A DNA stretch of 64,000 nt from an uncultured bacterium (GCA_902799955.1 CADCCQ010000009.1:67066-131065), one strand, 5' to 3'; counted from the first letter of the stretch, positions 41,975 to 50,855 are shown. The notes: generated by a model not told the origin, from the sequence alone. Translations and numbers: made by a program.

Positions 41975-42841
41975 ATGACCTGGCGGGATGCGATAGGGAA
42001 GGCGGCGTCGTACCTGGACGGGAAATCCGTTCCGGAGGGGGCGCTCGCCGCCGAGCATCTCGCAGCCAGGCTTCTTGGCTGCGGACGCGGCCTTCTCGCG
42101 CCGTCCCTCGACAGGGAGATAGGCGAGCGCCACCTCGAGGCCATGCGCAGGGGGATGCGGCGGCTCGTCGCCGGAGAGCCCATCCAGTACGTGATTGGCG
42201 AATGGGACTTCAGGCACCTCACGCTGTCGTGCGACAGAAGGGCGCTCATACCGCGCCCCGAGACCGAGGGGCTCGTCTCGCTCGTCCTCGACTTCCTCCG
42301 CGCCAGGCCGCCGTCGGAAAGGCCGCCGTTCGTCGTGGACGTCGGGACGGGGACGGGCGCGATAGCGCTCTCGATAGCCGACGAGTTCAAGGGCGACGCG
42401 GCCATCGTCGGCACCGACGTCAGCGAGGACGCGATCGCCCTCGCAAAGGCGAACGCGGAGCGCACCGGCCTCGCATCCCGCGTGGGCTTCGCCGTGATGG
42501 ACGGCCTCGACGACTTCGACGAGCCGGGCGTCATCGACGTCATAGTCTCCAACCCGCCATACATCGAGAGCTCCGCCATCGCCGCGCTCGACCCGAGGGT
42601 GCGCGACTTCGAGCCGAGGATCGCGCTGGACGGCGGAGAGAGCGGCCTGGACTTCTACGACAGGTACCTCTCCGACTCCATGAACCTGCTTAGCCCCGGC
42701 GGGATGGTGTTCTTCGAGATAGGCGACACGCAGGGTGCCGCCGTCGCCAGGCTCATGGGCGAATACGGCTTTTCGGACGTCGAGGTGAGGAAGGACCTCG
42801 CCGGGCGCGACCGCTACGCAAGCGGCGCGATGAAGTTCTGA
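41975..42841 (+). CDS. prmC: Release factor glutamine methyltransferase PrmC
   Basis: 288 aa. N-terminal helical domain (AEHLAARLLGCGRGLL, RRLVAGEPIQYVIGEWDF), then the class I methyltransferase: FVVDVGTGTGAIALSIA, VGTDVSEDAIALAKANAERTGL and VSNPPYIESSAI with the NPPY motif that holds the glutamine side chain. It methylates the GGQ glutamine of RF1/RF2 using SAM, and gives efficient translation termination. GREWDF-like and RPETEGLV segments are family-typical. The GT2 gene follows after 12 bases. Confidence 0.92.
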   Translation: MTWRDAIGKAASYLDGKSVPEGALAAEHLAARLLGCGRGLLAPSLDREIGERHLEAMRRGMRRLVAGEPIQYVIGEWDFRHLTLSCDRRALIPRPETEGLVSLVLDFLRARPPSERPPFVVDVGTGTGAIALSIADEFKGDAAIVGTDVSEDAIALAKANAERTGLASRVGFAVMDGLDDFDEPGVIDVIVSNPPYIESSAIAALDPRVRDFEPRIALDGGESGLDFYDRYLSDSMNLLSPGGMVFFEIGDTQGAAVARLMGEYGFSDVEVRKDLAGRDRYASGAMKF

Positions 42842-42853
42842 CGGGAGGCGCGG

Positions 42854-44656
42854 ATGACTGAGCTTGACGAGTTGTGGCGCCTGACGCGCGATACCATCGG
42901 CACGGGACGCCTTTCCGTAGTGATGCCGGTGTACAACCTCTCCGCCACCATCGAGGAGAACCTCGTCGCGACCGCCGAGCTCTTCGACTCGCATTCCATC
43001 CGGGCCGAGCTCGTCCCCGTGGACGACGGCTCCGCCGACGGCACGGCCGACGCCATCCGCCGCGCCGCCGCCAGGCAGTACTCCCATGTCGTGGTCAAGC
43101 CCGTCTTCTGCGAGAGGAACGGCGGCAAGGGCGCGGCGCTGAAGGCCGGCTTCGCCGCGTCCACCGGCGAATACGTCATGCTCCTCGACGGCGACCTCGA
43201 CATACACCCGAAGCAGACGCCGTGGTTCTTCGAGCAGGTCGCGAAGAACGGCGCGGACATCGTCGTCGGCTCGAAGCGCCACCGCCGGTCGGTCGTCCAG
43301 TACCCCTGGCACCGCCGCGTCGTGAGCTGGGTCTACTTTACCCTCGTGCGGATGTTCATCGGCCTACCGCTCACCGACACGCAGACCGGCATGAAGCTCT
43401 TCCGCAGGCAGGTCCTCGGCGACGCGCTCGCGCGGATGCTCGTGAAGACGTATGCCTTCGACCTTGAGCTGCTCGCGATCGCGCACGAACGCGGCGCGAA
43501 GATAGCCGAGGCCCCGGTCGTCATCCGCTTCGGCAACAAGTTCGGGGCGCTGAGCCCGACCACCGTGAAGACGATGGCCCTCGACTCGCTTGCCGTCTTC
43601 TACCGCCTGCGGCTTCTCAGGTACTATTCGAAGGTCGAGATCCCGCCGCCGCTCGCGAGAGACCCGATGGTTTCCATCGTCATCGCCTGCCCGGGCGACA
43701 GCTGGATGCTCCGCGAATGCCTCGCCGCGATCGCCGCGCAGACATACCGCAACTTCGAGGTGATAGTCTTGCCGGATGGCCGAACTGTGTTCGGCCAAAC
43801 CACCACCACCATCATCCCCACCGGCAAGGTGAGGCCCGCGGAGAAGCGCAATATCGGCATCAACGCGGCAAAGGGCGACCTCGTCGCCTTCATCGACGAC
43901 GATGCCTATCCCGACGCCCATTGGCTTGAATACGCCGTAAAGTACTTCGGCGACGAGTCGATAGGCGCGGTTGGCGGGCCGGGCGTCACGCCGCCCGGCG
44001 ACGGCTTCCTTGCCCGCGCCGGTGGGCGCGTCTACGACAGCCTGCTCGTCTCCGGCAACTACCGCTACCGCTACAAGGCCGGCGGCGTGAGGCGCGACGT
44101 CGACGACTACCCAAGCTGCAACCTCATCGTCCGCACCGGCATATTGAAGGCGATCGGCGGCTACCGCACAGACTTCTGGCCTGGCGAAGACACGCTTCTC
44201 TGCAAGGACATAATAGACTCCGGCAAGCGCATCGTCTACGACCCGTGGGTCGTCGTCTTCCACCACCGCCGCGCGCTGTTCGGGCCACACCTCCGCCAGC
44301 TCGGGCGCTACGCCTTCCACCGCGGCTACTTCGTGAAGCGCTATCCGTCCAACTCCCTCCATCTCAGCTACTTTGTGCCGAGCGCGTTCGTCGCGTATCT
44401 CCTTCTGTGGCTGCCGGTGTCGTGCATCTCCGTCCACGGCGCGTTCGCCGAGTGCGCGCAGATGCTCTTCCTCGCCGTGCCGCTTTCGCTGTACGCCGCG
44501 CTTGTCGTGGCCACGTCGTTCGCGGCGAACCCGCTTATGTGGGCGATGACTGCGGCGGGGATCGTGGCGAGCCACGTCTGCTATGGCGTCCGCTTCGTCC
44601 AGGGGCTTTTCGCCAGGCGGGCGCCTTGCGAGTTCATCGGAAAGGACCACGCATAG
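42854..44656 (+). CDS. Double GT2 glycosyltransferase with C-terminal membrane segments
   Basis: 600 aa. First GT-A domain (~17-245): VVMPVYNLSATIEENL, VDDGSADGTADAI, GGKGAALKAGFAASTGEYVMLLDGDLDIHP, TDTQTGMKLFRR, like polyprenyl-phosphate glycosyltransferases. Second GT-A domain (~270-500): VSIVIACPGDSWMLRECLAAIAAQTYRNFEVI, KRNIGINAAKGDLVAFIDDDAYPD and WPGEDTLLCKD. Two or three membrane segments follow (~505-590). It may build a lipid-linked glycan or exopolysaccharide in the inner membrane. The fusion of a dolichyl-phosphate-type enzyme with a processive-type GT2 is unusual. The stop is followed after one base by an HNH gene. Confidence 0.82.
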   Translation: MTELDELWRLTRDTIGTGRLSVVMPVYNLSATIEENLVATAELFDSHSIRAELVPVDDGSADGTADAIRRAAARQYSHVVVKPVFCERNGGKGAALKAGFAASTGEYVMLLDGDLDIHPKQTPWFFEQVAKNGADIVVGSKRHRRSVVQYPWHRRVVSWVYFTLVRMFIGLPLTDTQTGMKLFRRQVLGDALARMLVKTYAFDLELLAIAHERGAKIAEAPVVIRFGNKFGALSPTTVKTMALDSLAVFYRLRLLRYYSKVEIPPPLARDPMVSIVIACPGDSWMLRECLAAIAAQTYRNFEVIVLPDGRTVFGQTTTTIIPTGKVRPAEKRNIGINAAKGDLVAFIDDDAYPDAHWLEYAVKYFGDESIGAVGGPGVTPPGDGFLARAGGRVYDSLLVSGNYRYRYKAGGVRRDVDDYPSCNLIVRTGILKAIGGYRTDFWPGEDTLLCKDIIDSGKRIVYDPWVVVFHHRRALFGPHLRQLGRYAFHRGYFVKRYPSNSLHLSYFVPSAFVAYLLLWLPVSCISVHGAFAECAQMLFLAVPLSLYAALVVATSFAANPLMWAMTAAGIVASHVCYGVRFVQGLFARRAPCEFIGKDHA

Positions 44657-44657
44657 T

Positions 44658-44966
44658 ATGGACGGCTGGATCGACATGCAGGCGGACCCCGCTCACGTGA
44701 GGCGGGAGCGCGAGAGGGCGAGGGCGCTGCGCAAGACCGACTGGTGGCGCGCGCAGCTGCAGAAGGGCGTGTGCCACTACTGCGGCAGAGTCGTCGGCGC
44801 GGCGAACCTGACGATGGACCACGTCGTCCCCGTCGCGCGCGGCGGAAGGTCCGTGAAGTCCAACTGCGTCCCGTGCTGCAAGGAGTGCAACAACTCCAAG
44901 CGCGCCTACACGCCCGTCGAGATGCTTCTGGAACGCCTCGAGACTGCGGGCGGGGACGGACAGTGA
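44658..44966 (+). CDS. HNH endonuclease-like protein
   Basis: 102 aa. Basic N-terminal helix (VRRERERARALRKTDWW), then CHYCGRVVGAANLTMDHVVP, ARGGRSVKSNCVPCCKECNNSKR. This gives the HNH core: the DH of MDHVVP, the Asn of SNCVPCC and KECNNSK, with two CxxC zinc pairs. It probably nicks or cuts DNA; such small stand-alone HNH proteins have no settled cellular function. The start codon lies 1 base after the GT2 stop, with no separate promoter. Confidence 0.82.
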   Translation: MDGWIDMQADPAHVRRERERARALRKTDWWRAQLQKGVCHYCGRVVGAANLTMDHVVPVARGGRSVKSNCVPCCKECNNSKRAYTPVEMLLERLETAGGDGQ

Positions 44967-44992
44967 AAAATGTACAGGAAAGGGGAATGAAA

Positions 44993-45973
44993 ATGAAGAA
45001 GGAAAGCAACGCAGCAAGTGACATGTCCCGCAGGTCGTTCCTGGCGGGGATTGCGTCCGTCGGCGGCCTGGTCGCCACGTCGCGGCTTCCGTCGTTCGGC
45101 GGGGACCAGCCTGAGCTGTTCCCGGACCGTGGGCGCTTCGAGCGCCTTTCGCTCACATACCACGCGATCAAGGCCGGCGCGACTAAGCCGTTCACTCTCC
45201 TGCACATCTCCGACACGCACCTCACTGCGGCGTATCCCGACGAGGGCGAATTCGAGCGGAAAACCGCCTACAGGCGCATCCGCACGTTCGGCGGCCGCCA
45301 GGAAGAGGCGCTCCGCGACTCCATCGCATGGGCGAAGGAGCACGTGGACTACCTTCTGCACACCGGCGACCTGATCGACTTCCAGAGCCGAGCTAACTTC
45401 GACCTCGTGAAGAAGTACTACGGCGAAGGCGGCGAGATGATGTTCGGCTGCCTCGGCAACCACGAGCACTACAGGGGGAAGAAAATGGCGAAGAAGGACG
45501 GCACGCCCATCGTGCCGGCGGTCGTCCCCGATCTGCTCAAGGAGGCGTACCCGTTCCCGAACGACTTCTGCTCCACCGTCGTCAACGGCGTGAACTTCGT
45601 CATGATCGACGATTCGACGGACACCGTGTCCGCCGACCAGGCGTCGCGCTTCGAGGCCGAGGTGAAGAAGGGTCTGCCGATCATACTCTGCATGCACTGT
45701 CCGTTCCCGACGCGCGAGATCGTCCGGGCCGCGAGCCGGTTCTGGCGGAGGGCCGACCTGAAGGGCATCCGCGACATGGGCGGATTCCGGGAGAGTTACA
45801 AGGACGCGACGACCAGGGACTTCGTCGCCTACCTTCGCGCACAGCCGCTTCTCAAGGGGATCCTCTGCGGACACGGCCACCTTAACGTCGTCGACGACTT
45901 CTCGCCCACGGCGAAGCAGTACGAGGTGGCTGGCAACTTCATGTTCTGCGGACAGGAGTTCACGTTCTCCTGA
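44993..45973 (+). CDS. Tat-exported metallophosphoesterase
   Basis: 326 aa from ATG 44993 (AGGGGA about 7 bases upstream; ATG 44987 is too close to it). The Tat signal MSRRSFLAGIASVGGLVATS is clear. Calcineurin-like blocks: LLHISDTHLTA, LLHTGDLIDF, GCLGNHEHYRG, ILCMHCPFPT and ILCGHGHLN, which supply the two-metal site. It is a shorter, single-domain relative of the phosphoesterase at 17246. It probably acts in the periplasm on phosphate esters. The stop overlaps tail-to-tail with tcdA by 14 bases. Confidence 0.82.
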   Translation: MKKESNAASDMSRRSFLAGIASVGGLVATSRLPSFGGDQPELFPDRGRFERLSLTYHAIKAGATKPFTLLHISDTHLTAAYPDEGEFERKTAYRRIRTFGGRQEEALRDSIAWAKEHVDYLLHTGDLIDFQSRANFDLVKKYYGEGGEMMFGCLGNHEHYRGKKMAKKDGTPIVPAVVPDLLKEAYPFPNDFCSTVVNGVNFVMIDDSTDTVSADQASRFEAEVKKGLPIILCMHCPFPTREIVRAASRFWRRADLKGIRDMGGFRESYKDATTRDFVAYLRAQPLLKGILCGHGHLNVVDDFSPTAKQYEVAGNFMFCGQEFTFS

Positions 45974-46697
45974 CGGACCGGCGCATCTGGTCGCGCACGA
46001 CCAGCGACGCGAGCGCTAGGCCGAAGGCGGCGGTCACCGTGACGACGCTTCCCAGCCCGTCGCACAAGGGCGGCTCGTCTGAGCAGACGCAGGTGAACTT
46101 CCGCGCCGGGATGCCGCCCGTCTTCTTCAGCGCGGCCCTTACCGCGCGGGCGAGCCCGTCGCCCTGTACCTTCGAGAACTCGACCGCCCTTACCCTGGAC
46201 GGGTCTATCCGCCGCGCAGCGCCCATTGACGAGAACAGCGTTGCGCCGGGGTACGCCAGCGCGCTTCGGATGAGGAGGGCCTTCGACCGCACGGAGTCGA
46301 TGGCGTCTATTACGTAGTCGTACGACCCGAGGTCGAATGACGGCGCGGTCGCCTCGTCGTAGAACACGGCACGAGACTCGATCTCCGCATCCGGTGCGAT
46401 TTCCGCGAGACGCGCGGCGAGGGCGTCCGCCTTTCGCCGCCCGACGGTGGCGGGCGTGGCCATTATCTGCCTGTTGACGTTCGAGGGCGCTACTACGTCG
46501 GCGTCCACGAGTAGGATGTGCCGCACGCCCGTGCGCGCCAGCGCCTCCGCGCACCATCCGCCTACGCCGCCTAGCCCGAAGACGGCGACGCGGACGCGGG
46601 AGAGAGACGAGAGGGCGTCTTCGCCGAGAAGGGTGCGCGACCGCTCCAGGAAGTCCGGCTCCCCGGCGTCGTTCGCCGCGTCGCATCCGTCGTTCAC
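45960..46697 (-). CDS. tcdA: tRNA threonylcarbamoyladenosine dehydratase TcdA (E1-like)
   Basis: 245 aa from a GTG at 46697 with GGAGGC upstream; the GTG overlaps the TRIC gene stop by 4 bases. Motifs: FLERSRTLLGEDALSSL, VRVAVFGLGGVGGWCAEALARTGV (ATP-binding Rossmann loop), LLVDADVVAPSNVNRQI (adenylation Asp/Arg), DYVIDAIDSVRSKALLI, GAARRIDPSRVRA and a CVCSDEPP catalytic Cys region. It cyclises t6A37 to ct6A in tRNAs reading ANN codons. The C-terminal hydrophobic segment is family-typical. Confidence 0.9.
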   Translation of the reverse strand: MNDGCDAANDAGEPDFLERSRTLLGEDALSSLSRVRVAVFGLGGVGGWCAEALARTGVRHILLVDADVVAPSNVNRQIMATPATVGRRKADALAARLAEIAPDAEIESRAVFYDEATAPSFDLGSYDYVIDAIDSVRSKALLIRSALAYPGATLFSSMGAARRIDPSRVRAVEFSKVQGDGLARAVRAALKKTGGIPARKFTCVCSDEPPLCDGLGSVVTVTAAFGLALASLVVRDQMRRSVRRT

Positions 46698-47494
46698 CGC
46701 GTCGCCTCCGCGCCCTTGCCGCCTTCCTTCCCCTGCCCGGCGTGCGGTCCGCCGTGCGGCGCGTGCGGGTGCTGGTGATGGTGGTGGTGCAGGATCTTCG
46801 CGCGCCGCCCGGTGAGGACCGGCACGCCGAGGTGGTACTTGATTGCGAGCGCGCGGAGCAGGAAGATCGTCGCTATGCAAACGACCGCCGCGATGCGCGA
46901 GTCGATCTTCACCGCGATGAGCCCGAAGTACGCGAAGCCGCCGGCGGCGCAGGCGAGCGCGTATATCTCCTTTCGGAAGATGAGAGGGACCTCGTTGATG
47001 CAGATGTCGCGCATGACGCCGCCGAAGACTGCCGTCAGCACGCCCATGACGATCGCGCGCCACCAGCAGCCGTGGAAGAGCGAGAAGCTGGCGCCGGCGG
47101 CGAGCGCGGCTTCGCGTTCGATCATGATCACCTTCTCCATGCCGATGACCATGAAGACGGATATCGAGATCGTGTCGAACACGAACCACGTGACCTGCTC
47201 CGTGATGAAGCGCCGCCCGAAGAGCGCGATGGCCAGGACCGCCACGAGGGTCGTGATGAGGTACGACGGCGTCGCCAGCCAGAACGGCTCCTGCCTCAGC
47301 AGCACGTCGCGGAGCGTCCCGCCGCCCATCGCCGTGATGAACCCGATGACGTACGCCCCGAACCAGTCGAAGCGCTTGGCGCTTGCGAGGCGGACGCCCG
47401 AGACGGCGCCGGCGAACGTGCCTATCTGCGTGAGGACCTCGAGGAATATCCCGGGGCCGATCAGCCGCCCGAAGAACTCGGCGAGTGCGTCCAT
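46694..47494 (-). CDS. TRIC/UPF0126 family channel with His-rich tail
   Basis: 266 aa. Seven-helix duplicated UPF0126 topology: first repeat TFAGAVSGVRLASAKRFDWFGAYVIGFITAMGGGTLRDVLL, second repeat FHGCWWRAIVMGVLTAVFGGVMRDICINEVPLIF (GGGTLRD and GGVMRD are the paired signatures). These proteins form trimeric monovalent-cation channels. After the last helix comes a tail with HHHHHQHPHAPHGGPHAG, which could bind Ni, Zn or Cu and is not a usual part of the family. It lies 4 bases from the upstream GT2 gene. Confidence 0.85.
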   Translation of the reverse strand: MDALAEFFGRLIGPGIFLEVLTQIGTFAGAVSGVRLASAKRFDWFGAYVIGFITAMGGGTLRDVLLRQEPFWLATPSYLITTLVAVLAIALFGRRFITEQVTWFVFDTISISVFMVIGMEKVIMIEREAALAAGASFSLFHGCWWRAIVMGVLTAVFGGVMRDICINEVPLIFRKEIYALACAAGGFAYFGLIAVKIDSRIAAVVCIATIFLLRALAIKYHLGVPVLTGRRAKILHHHHHQHPHAPHGGPHAGQGKEGGKGAEATR

Positions 47495-47498
47495 GCCG

Positions 47499-48716
47499 TC
47501 ACGACCCCTTGCCGTGCGGTATCGGCTTCCAGCTGCGCGACGGACGCACGAGCGTGTAGAGGACCGTCGCGGAGAGGATGAAGGAGAACACCGGGAACGT
47601 CGCCACCGAGAACCACGTCGGACGGCGCTTGTGGTACGAGAGCGCGCACGCCACCCATGCCGTTATCCAGCCGATGACGGAGACGAACACCAGTATCCCG
47701 AAGAAGAATGCAGTCGCCATCAGGATGCTGTCGCCGCGGCAGACCTTGTAGACGAACGCTATGAAGTCCACCAGGATTATGAACGCGACCGACATTCCCG
47801 TGAGGATGGCGAAGTAGCTGTCGAAGAGGCGGAAGGAGGGCTTCCTGGCCATCGCCTTGAGCCACGGCATGAAGTACAGCCCCGCGACCTGCCAGCATCC
47901 CGTGGCCCAGCGGCAGAGCTGGCGCCACATGTGGCGGACGGTGACGGGCTGCTCGTCGGCGTACTCCGCCTCCGGAACGTACCCGATCCTGCGGCCGGCG
48001 ATGTTGCTCTGCACGGAGAACTCGACGTCCTCGGTCATCGTCTTCGTGCGCCAGCCGTCCTTGCCGAGTATCGAGAGCATGAACGCGAAGCCAGTGCCGG
48101 TGAGCTTGCCGGAGAGCGCGAGCTTGGTGCGCACGCGGTTGGAGAGCTCGTTCATCAGGTTCCAGTAGACCGTGTACCATCCGGAGATGACGTTCGCCCT
48201 CGCGTTGGAGGACATGCGCCGCCCGGTGGCGATGAGCTCGCCGTCGTTGAGCGCGTCGTTCATCGCGTCGAGCCACTGGCGCGAGACGACGTTGTCCGCG
48301 TCGAATATCGCGACGGCGTCGTATCCGCCGCGCTCGCGCACCTTGTCGAGGCCCCATGCGAGCACGTCGCCCTTGCCCGAGCTCGGGACGGTCTTCTCGA
48401 ACACCGTCGCGCCCGCCGCGCGCGCGACCTCGGCCGTGCGGTCGGAGCAGTTGTCGGCGAGGACGATCACCTCGCGGAACTCCTTCGGGTAGTCCGACAT
48501 GAGTATGCTCTTCACCGGGAGGCGTATGACGCGCTCCTCGTTCCTGGCGCAGATCAGCACCGCGAAGCGGAGCTTGCGGTCGGACTTAGCCGGCTTCCTC
48601 CTCGGGAGGAAGAGGCCGAGCGAGACCACGAGCGTGGACCAGATGAAGACCAACGCGAGTATGCAGAGCAGAAGGTCCAGCGTCACCATCACATTGCCGC
48701 CGTCATTTATCATCAC
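47499..48716 (-). CDS. Membrane GT2 glycosyltransferase (cellulose-synthase-like)
   Basis: 405 aa. N-terminal membrane helix (LLLCILALVFIWSTLVV), a GT2 domain with FAVLICARNEERVI, VLADNCSDRTAEVARAAG, GKGDVLAWGLDKVRE, AIFDADNVVS, KTMTEDVEFSV (TED base) and QLCRWATGCWQV (QxxRW), then three to four C-terminal helices. This is the processive BcsA/HasA arrangement, making an extracellular beta-glycan. The product is unknown. The start overlaps the acyltransferase stop by 14 bases. No PilZ domain or cellulose-type partner is adjacent. Confidence 0.87.
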   Translation of the reverse strand: MMINDGGNVMVTLDLLLCILALVFIWSTLVVSLGLFLPRRKPAKSDRKLRFAVLICARNEERVIRLPVKSILMSDYPKEFREVIVLADNCSDRTAEVARAAGATVFEKTVPSSGKGDVLAWGLDKVRERGGYDAVAIFDADNVVSRQWLDAMNDALNDGELIATGRRMSSNARANVISGWYTVYWNLMNELSNRVRTKLALSGKLTGTGFAFMLSILGKDGWRTKTMTEDVEFSVQSNIAGRRIGYVPEAEYADEQPVTVRHMWRQLCRWATGCWQVAGLYFMPWLKAMARKPSFRLFDSYFAILTGMSVAFIILVDFIAFVYKVCRGDSILMATAFFFGILVFVSVIGWITAWVACALSYHKRRPTWFSVATFPVFSFILSATVLYTLVRPSRSWKPIPHGKGS

Positions 48717-49524
48717 GCCATCTCCTATGAGCCCAGAGGTACTGTTCGGGATACCGCCTTATGGCGTCGCCCAGGCGGTCGTTCAGGACCTGCGCCGCCG
48801 CCTCCACGTCCGCGTCTCTGGGGAACGCGACGGGGGCGCCGCCCACCAGCTTGTAGCGGTAGGGTGCCGTGCGCACAAACGATCCAACTACGATTCTGCG
48901 GCCGGAGCGTATCGCCAGCCTGGCCGCGCTTGTGAATGTCCTCGCCGGCCTCCCGAGGAACGTCAGCCGCGCGCCCTTGGACGTGTGCTGGTCCATGAGG
49001 ATCGTCATCGCGGCCCTGTCCTCCTCCCACTTCCTGAGGATGCCCGTCGTGAAGCCGTGGTTCTTGTCGATGATCGTGACCGGCCCCCTGAAATGGTGCT
49101 TTGCCATCCACCCTGCGACGAGTTTGTTGTTCATCACCCTGGCGATGGCCATCATCGGGCGGGCGAACGAGAGGATGTTCGTCGCCGCCTCCCAGACGCC
49201 GTGGTGCGAGCTGACGAGCAGGATGGGCTCGTCCGGCGTGTCGAGGAGCAGCTTCACCGCGGCGGGGTCCGCCTCGCCGAAGTCGAGGTGCTCGCGCCAG
49301 TTGCCGGCGTTGACGACGCCCGGGACGCACAGCGCCTCGCAGACGTGCCCGGCGAGATGGCACCACGCCTTCTTCGCGATGCGCCTGGCCTCGGACTCGT
49401 CGGACGCGATGCCGCACTTGATGATGTTCGCCACGGAGAGGCGCCGCCGCCTTGGGAAAAACGGCCACAGGAGCGCGGCGAAGCCGGCTCCGAAACCGTA
49501 GGCGTGCCTCTGGACGAACGTCAT
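48703..49524 (-). CDS. LpxL/HtrB-type lipid A acyltransferase
   Basis: 273 aa. The LABLAT fold is seen in ILLVSSHHGVWEAATNIL (HxxxxE/D catalytic motif), MMAIARVMNN, TILMDQHTSKGARLTFLGRPARTF, and RYPEQYLWAHRRWRDDK near the end, which is diagnostic for LpxL/LpxM enzymes. It adds a secondary acyl chain to lipid A at the inner-membrane face, implying an outer membrane with LPS. Start overlaps the hisD stop by 4 bases. No N-terminal membrane anchor is strong. Confidence 0.87.
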   Translation of the reverse strand: MTFVQRHAYGFGAGFAALLWPFFPRRRRLSVANIIKCGIASDESEARRIAKKAWCHLAGHVCEALCVPGVVNAGNWREHLDFGEADPAAVKLLLDTPDEPILLVSSHHGVWEAATNILSFARPMMAIARVMNNKLVAGWMAKHHFRGPVTIIDKNHGFTTGILRKWEEDRAAMTILMDQHTSKGARLTFLGRPARTFTSAARLAIRSGRRIVVGSFVRTAPYRYKLVGGAPVAFPRDADVEAAAQVLNDRLGDAIRRYPEQYLWAHRRWRDDK

Positions 49525-50840
49525 CTTGAAGATATTCCCTCCCTGGCCTTCTTCCCTGCGGCTGCGCCCTGGAAGCGGATCGTCGCGGCGCGGCCGTGGG
49601 CGTCGAGGCCCTCAACCTTCGCGAACGCCTCGATGGAACGCCGCGTCTCCGCGAGGTCAGCCTCGGTGAACGAGACGAAGCTGTGGCGACGGCGGAAGTC
49701 GTCCGGCGTCAGCCCGTTGAACATGTTCGCCGCGCCGCCCGTCGGGAGGACGTGGCTCGGCCCGGCGACGAAGTCGCCTGCGGACTCCGGGGTCCACGGC
49801 CCGGCGAACACCGCGCCCGCCGCGCGCACTCCCTTCATCACCCCAAGGGCGTTCTTCGTCATTATCTCGAAATGCTCCGGCGCGAAACGGTTGACGGTCT
49901 CGAGGCCGTCGGCGACGGACTTCGCGACGGCGATGAGGATGCCGCCCCGGTCGATGACGCGCTTCACGATGTCCCTGCGCGAAAGCGACTCGCACTGCGA
50001 GAGGACCTCCGCCTTCACCTCCTCGGCGAACCGGCGCGACGTGGCGACGCATAGCGACTTCTCCCATCCGCTGCCGTGCTCCGCCTGCGAGAGGAGATCC
50101 GCCGCGACCCACTTCGCCGGCACCGAGCCGTCGGCGAGGACCGCGATCTCGCTTGGCCCCGCGACCTGGTCGATCGCGACGTATCCGTAGACCTGGCGCT
50201 TCGCGGCGGTCACGAACGCGTTGCCCGGCCCGGCGATCTTCTGTACCTTGCGGCATGTCTTAGTGCCGAACGCCATCATGCCGACGGCCTGTATTCCGCC
50301 GACGCGGTAGACCTCCGTCGCGCCGGCGAGCGCGAGCGCGTAGAGGAGTACGGGGTTGACCTCGCCCGTCCTGCCCGCCGGCGTGCAGGCGACGATCTCC
50401 TTCACGCCCGCCGCCTTGGCGAGAGTAACGGTGTGGATGGAGGTGGACGCCAGCGGCGCGGTGCCGCCGGGGACGTACACGCCGACGCGGTCCATCGGCG
50501 TGTAGAACTCGCCCTCGCTTCCGCCGCGCGGCGTCTTGATGGACCACGCGGCCCTGAGCGACGCCTTCGCGAAGCGCATGACGCGCCTGTGCGCGTCCCT
50601 CACCGCCGCCGCGACGCCTTTGTCGATCGACGCCTCCAGCGCCTTCAGGTCGAATGCGACCCTCAGGTCGCGCCCCTTGAAGCCCTCGAATTTCGCAACA
50701 TAGCGGCGCACCGCCGCGTCGCCCTCGCGACGCACGGCGGCAAGCACCTCGCGCGCGGCCGTCTCCGCCTCCTCGGGGAAGGCGGGGCGCGCGTTGAACC
50801 GCTCCACGAGCGGGCTGTCCGTGTCAACTATTTTCAGCAT
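49521..50840 (-). CDS. hisD: Histidinol dehydrogenase
   Basis: 439 aa, the usual length. Motifs: GVYVPGGTAPLASTSIHTV, GPGNAFVTAAKRQVYG, AGPSEIAVLADGSVPAKW, DLLSQAEHGSGW, APEHFEIM and GPSHVLPTGGAANMFNGLTPDDF. The His/Asp/Glu zinc ligands lie in these segments. It oxidises histidinol to histidine in two NAD-dependent steps. It leads the operon hisD-acyltransferase-GT2-TRIC-tcdA, a mixture with no pathway link, and has an extended -10 promoter only 6 bases from the ATG. Confidence 0.95.
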   Translation of the reverse strand: MLKIVDTDSPLVERFNARPAFPEEAETAAREVLAAVRREGDAAVRRYVAKFEGFKGRDLRVAFDLKALEASIDKGVAAAVRDAHRRVMRFAKASLRAAWSIKTPRGGSEGEFYTPMDRVGVYVPGGTAPLASTSIHTVTLAKAAGVKEIVACTPAGRTGEVNPVLLYALALAGATEVYRVGGIQAVGMMAFGTKTCRKVQKIAGPGNAFVTAAKRQVYGYVAIDQVAGPSEIAVLADGSVPAKWVAADLLSQAEHGSGWEKSLCVATSRRFAEEVKAEVLSQCESLSRRDIVKRVIDRGGILIAVAKSVADGLETVNRFAPEHFEIMTKNALGVMKGVRAAGAVFAGPWTPESAGDFVAGPSHVLPTGGAANMFNGLTPDDFRRRHSFVSFTEADLAETRRSIEAFAKVEGLDAHGRAATIRFQGAAAGKKAREGISSR

Positions 50841-50846
50841 AAGCCT

Positions 50847-50855
50847 ATTATATCA
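50847..50855 (-). promoter_or_regulatory. Extended -10 promoter of hisD, predicted leaderless
   Basis: On the minus strand TGATATAAT with core 50852-50847, then AGGCTT and the ATG at 50840. The gap is 6 bases. The -35 region shows only a weak match. The remaining gap to hisF (50856-50907) holds nothing clear. Confidence 0.7.
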
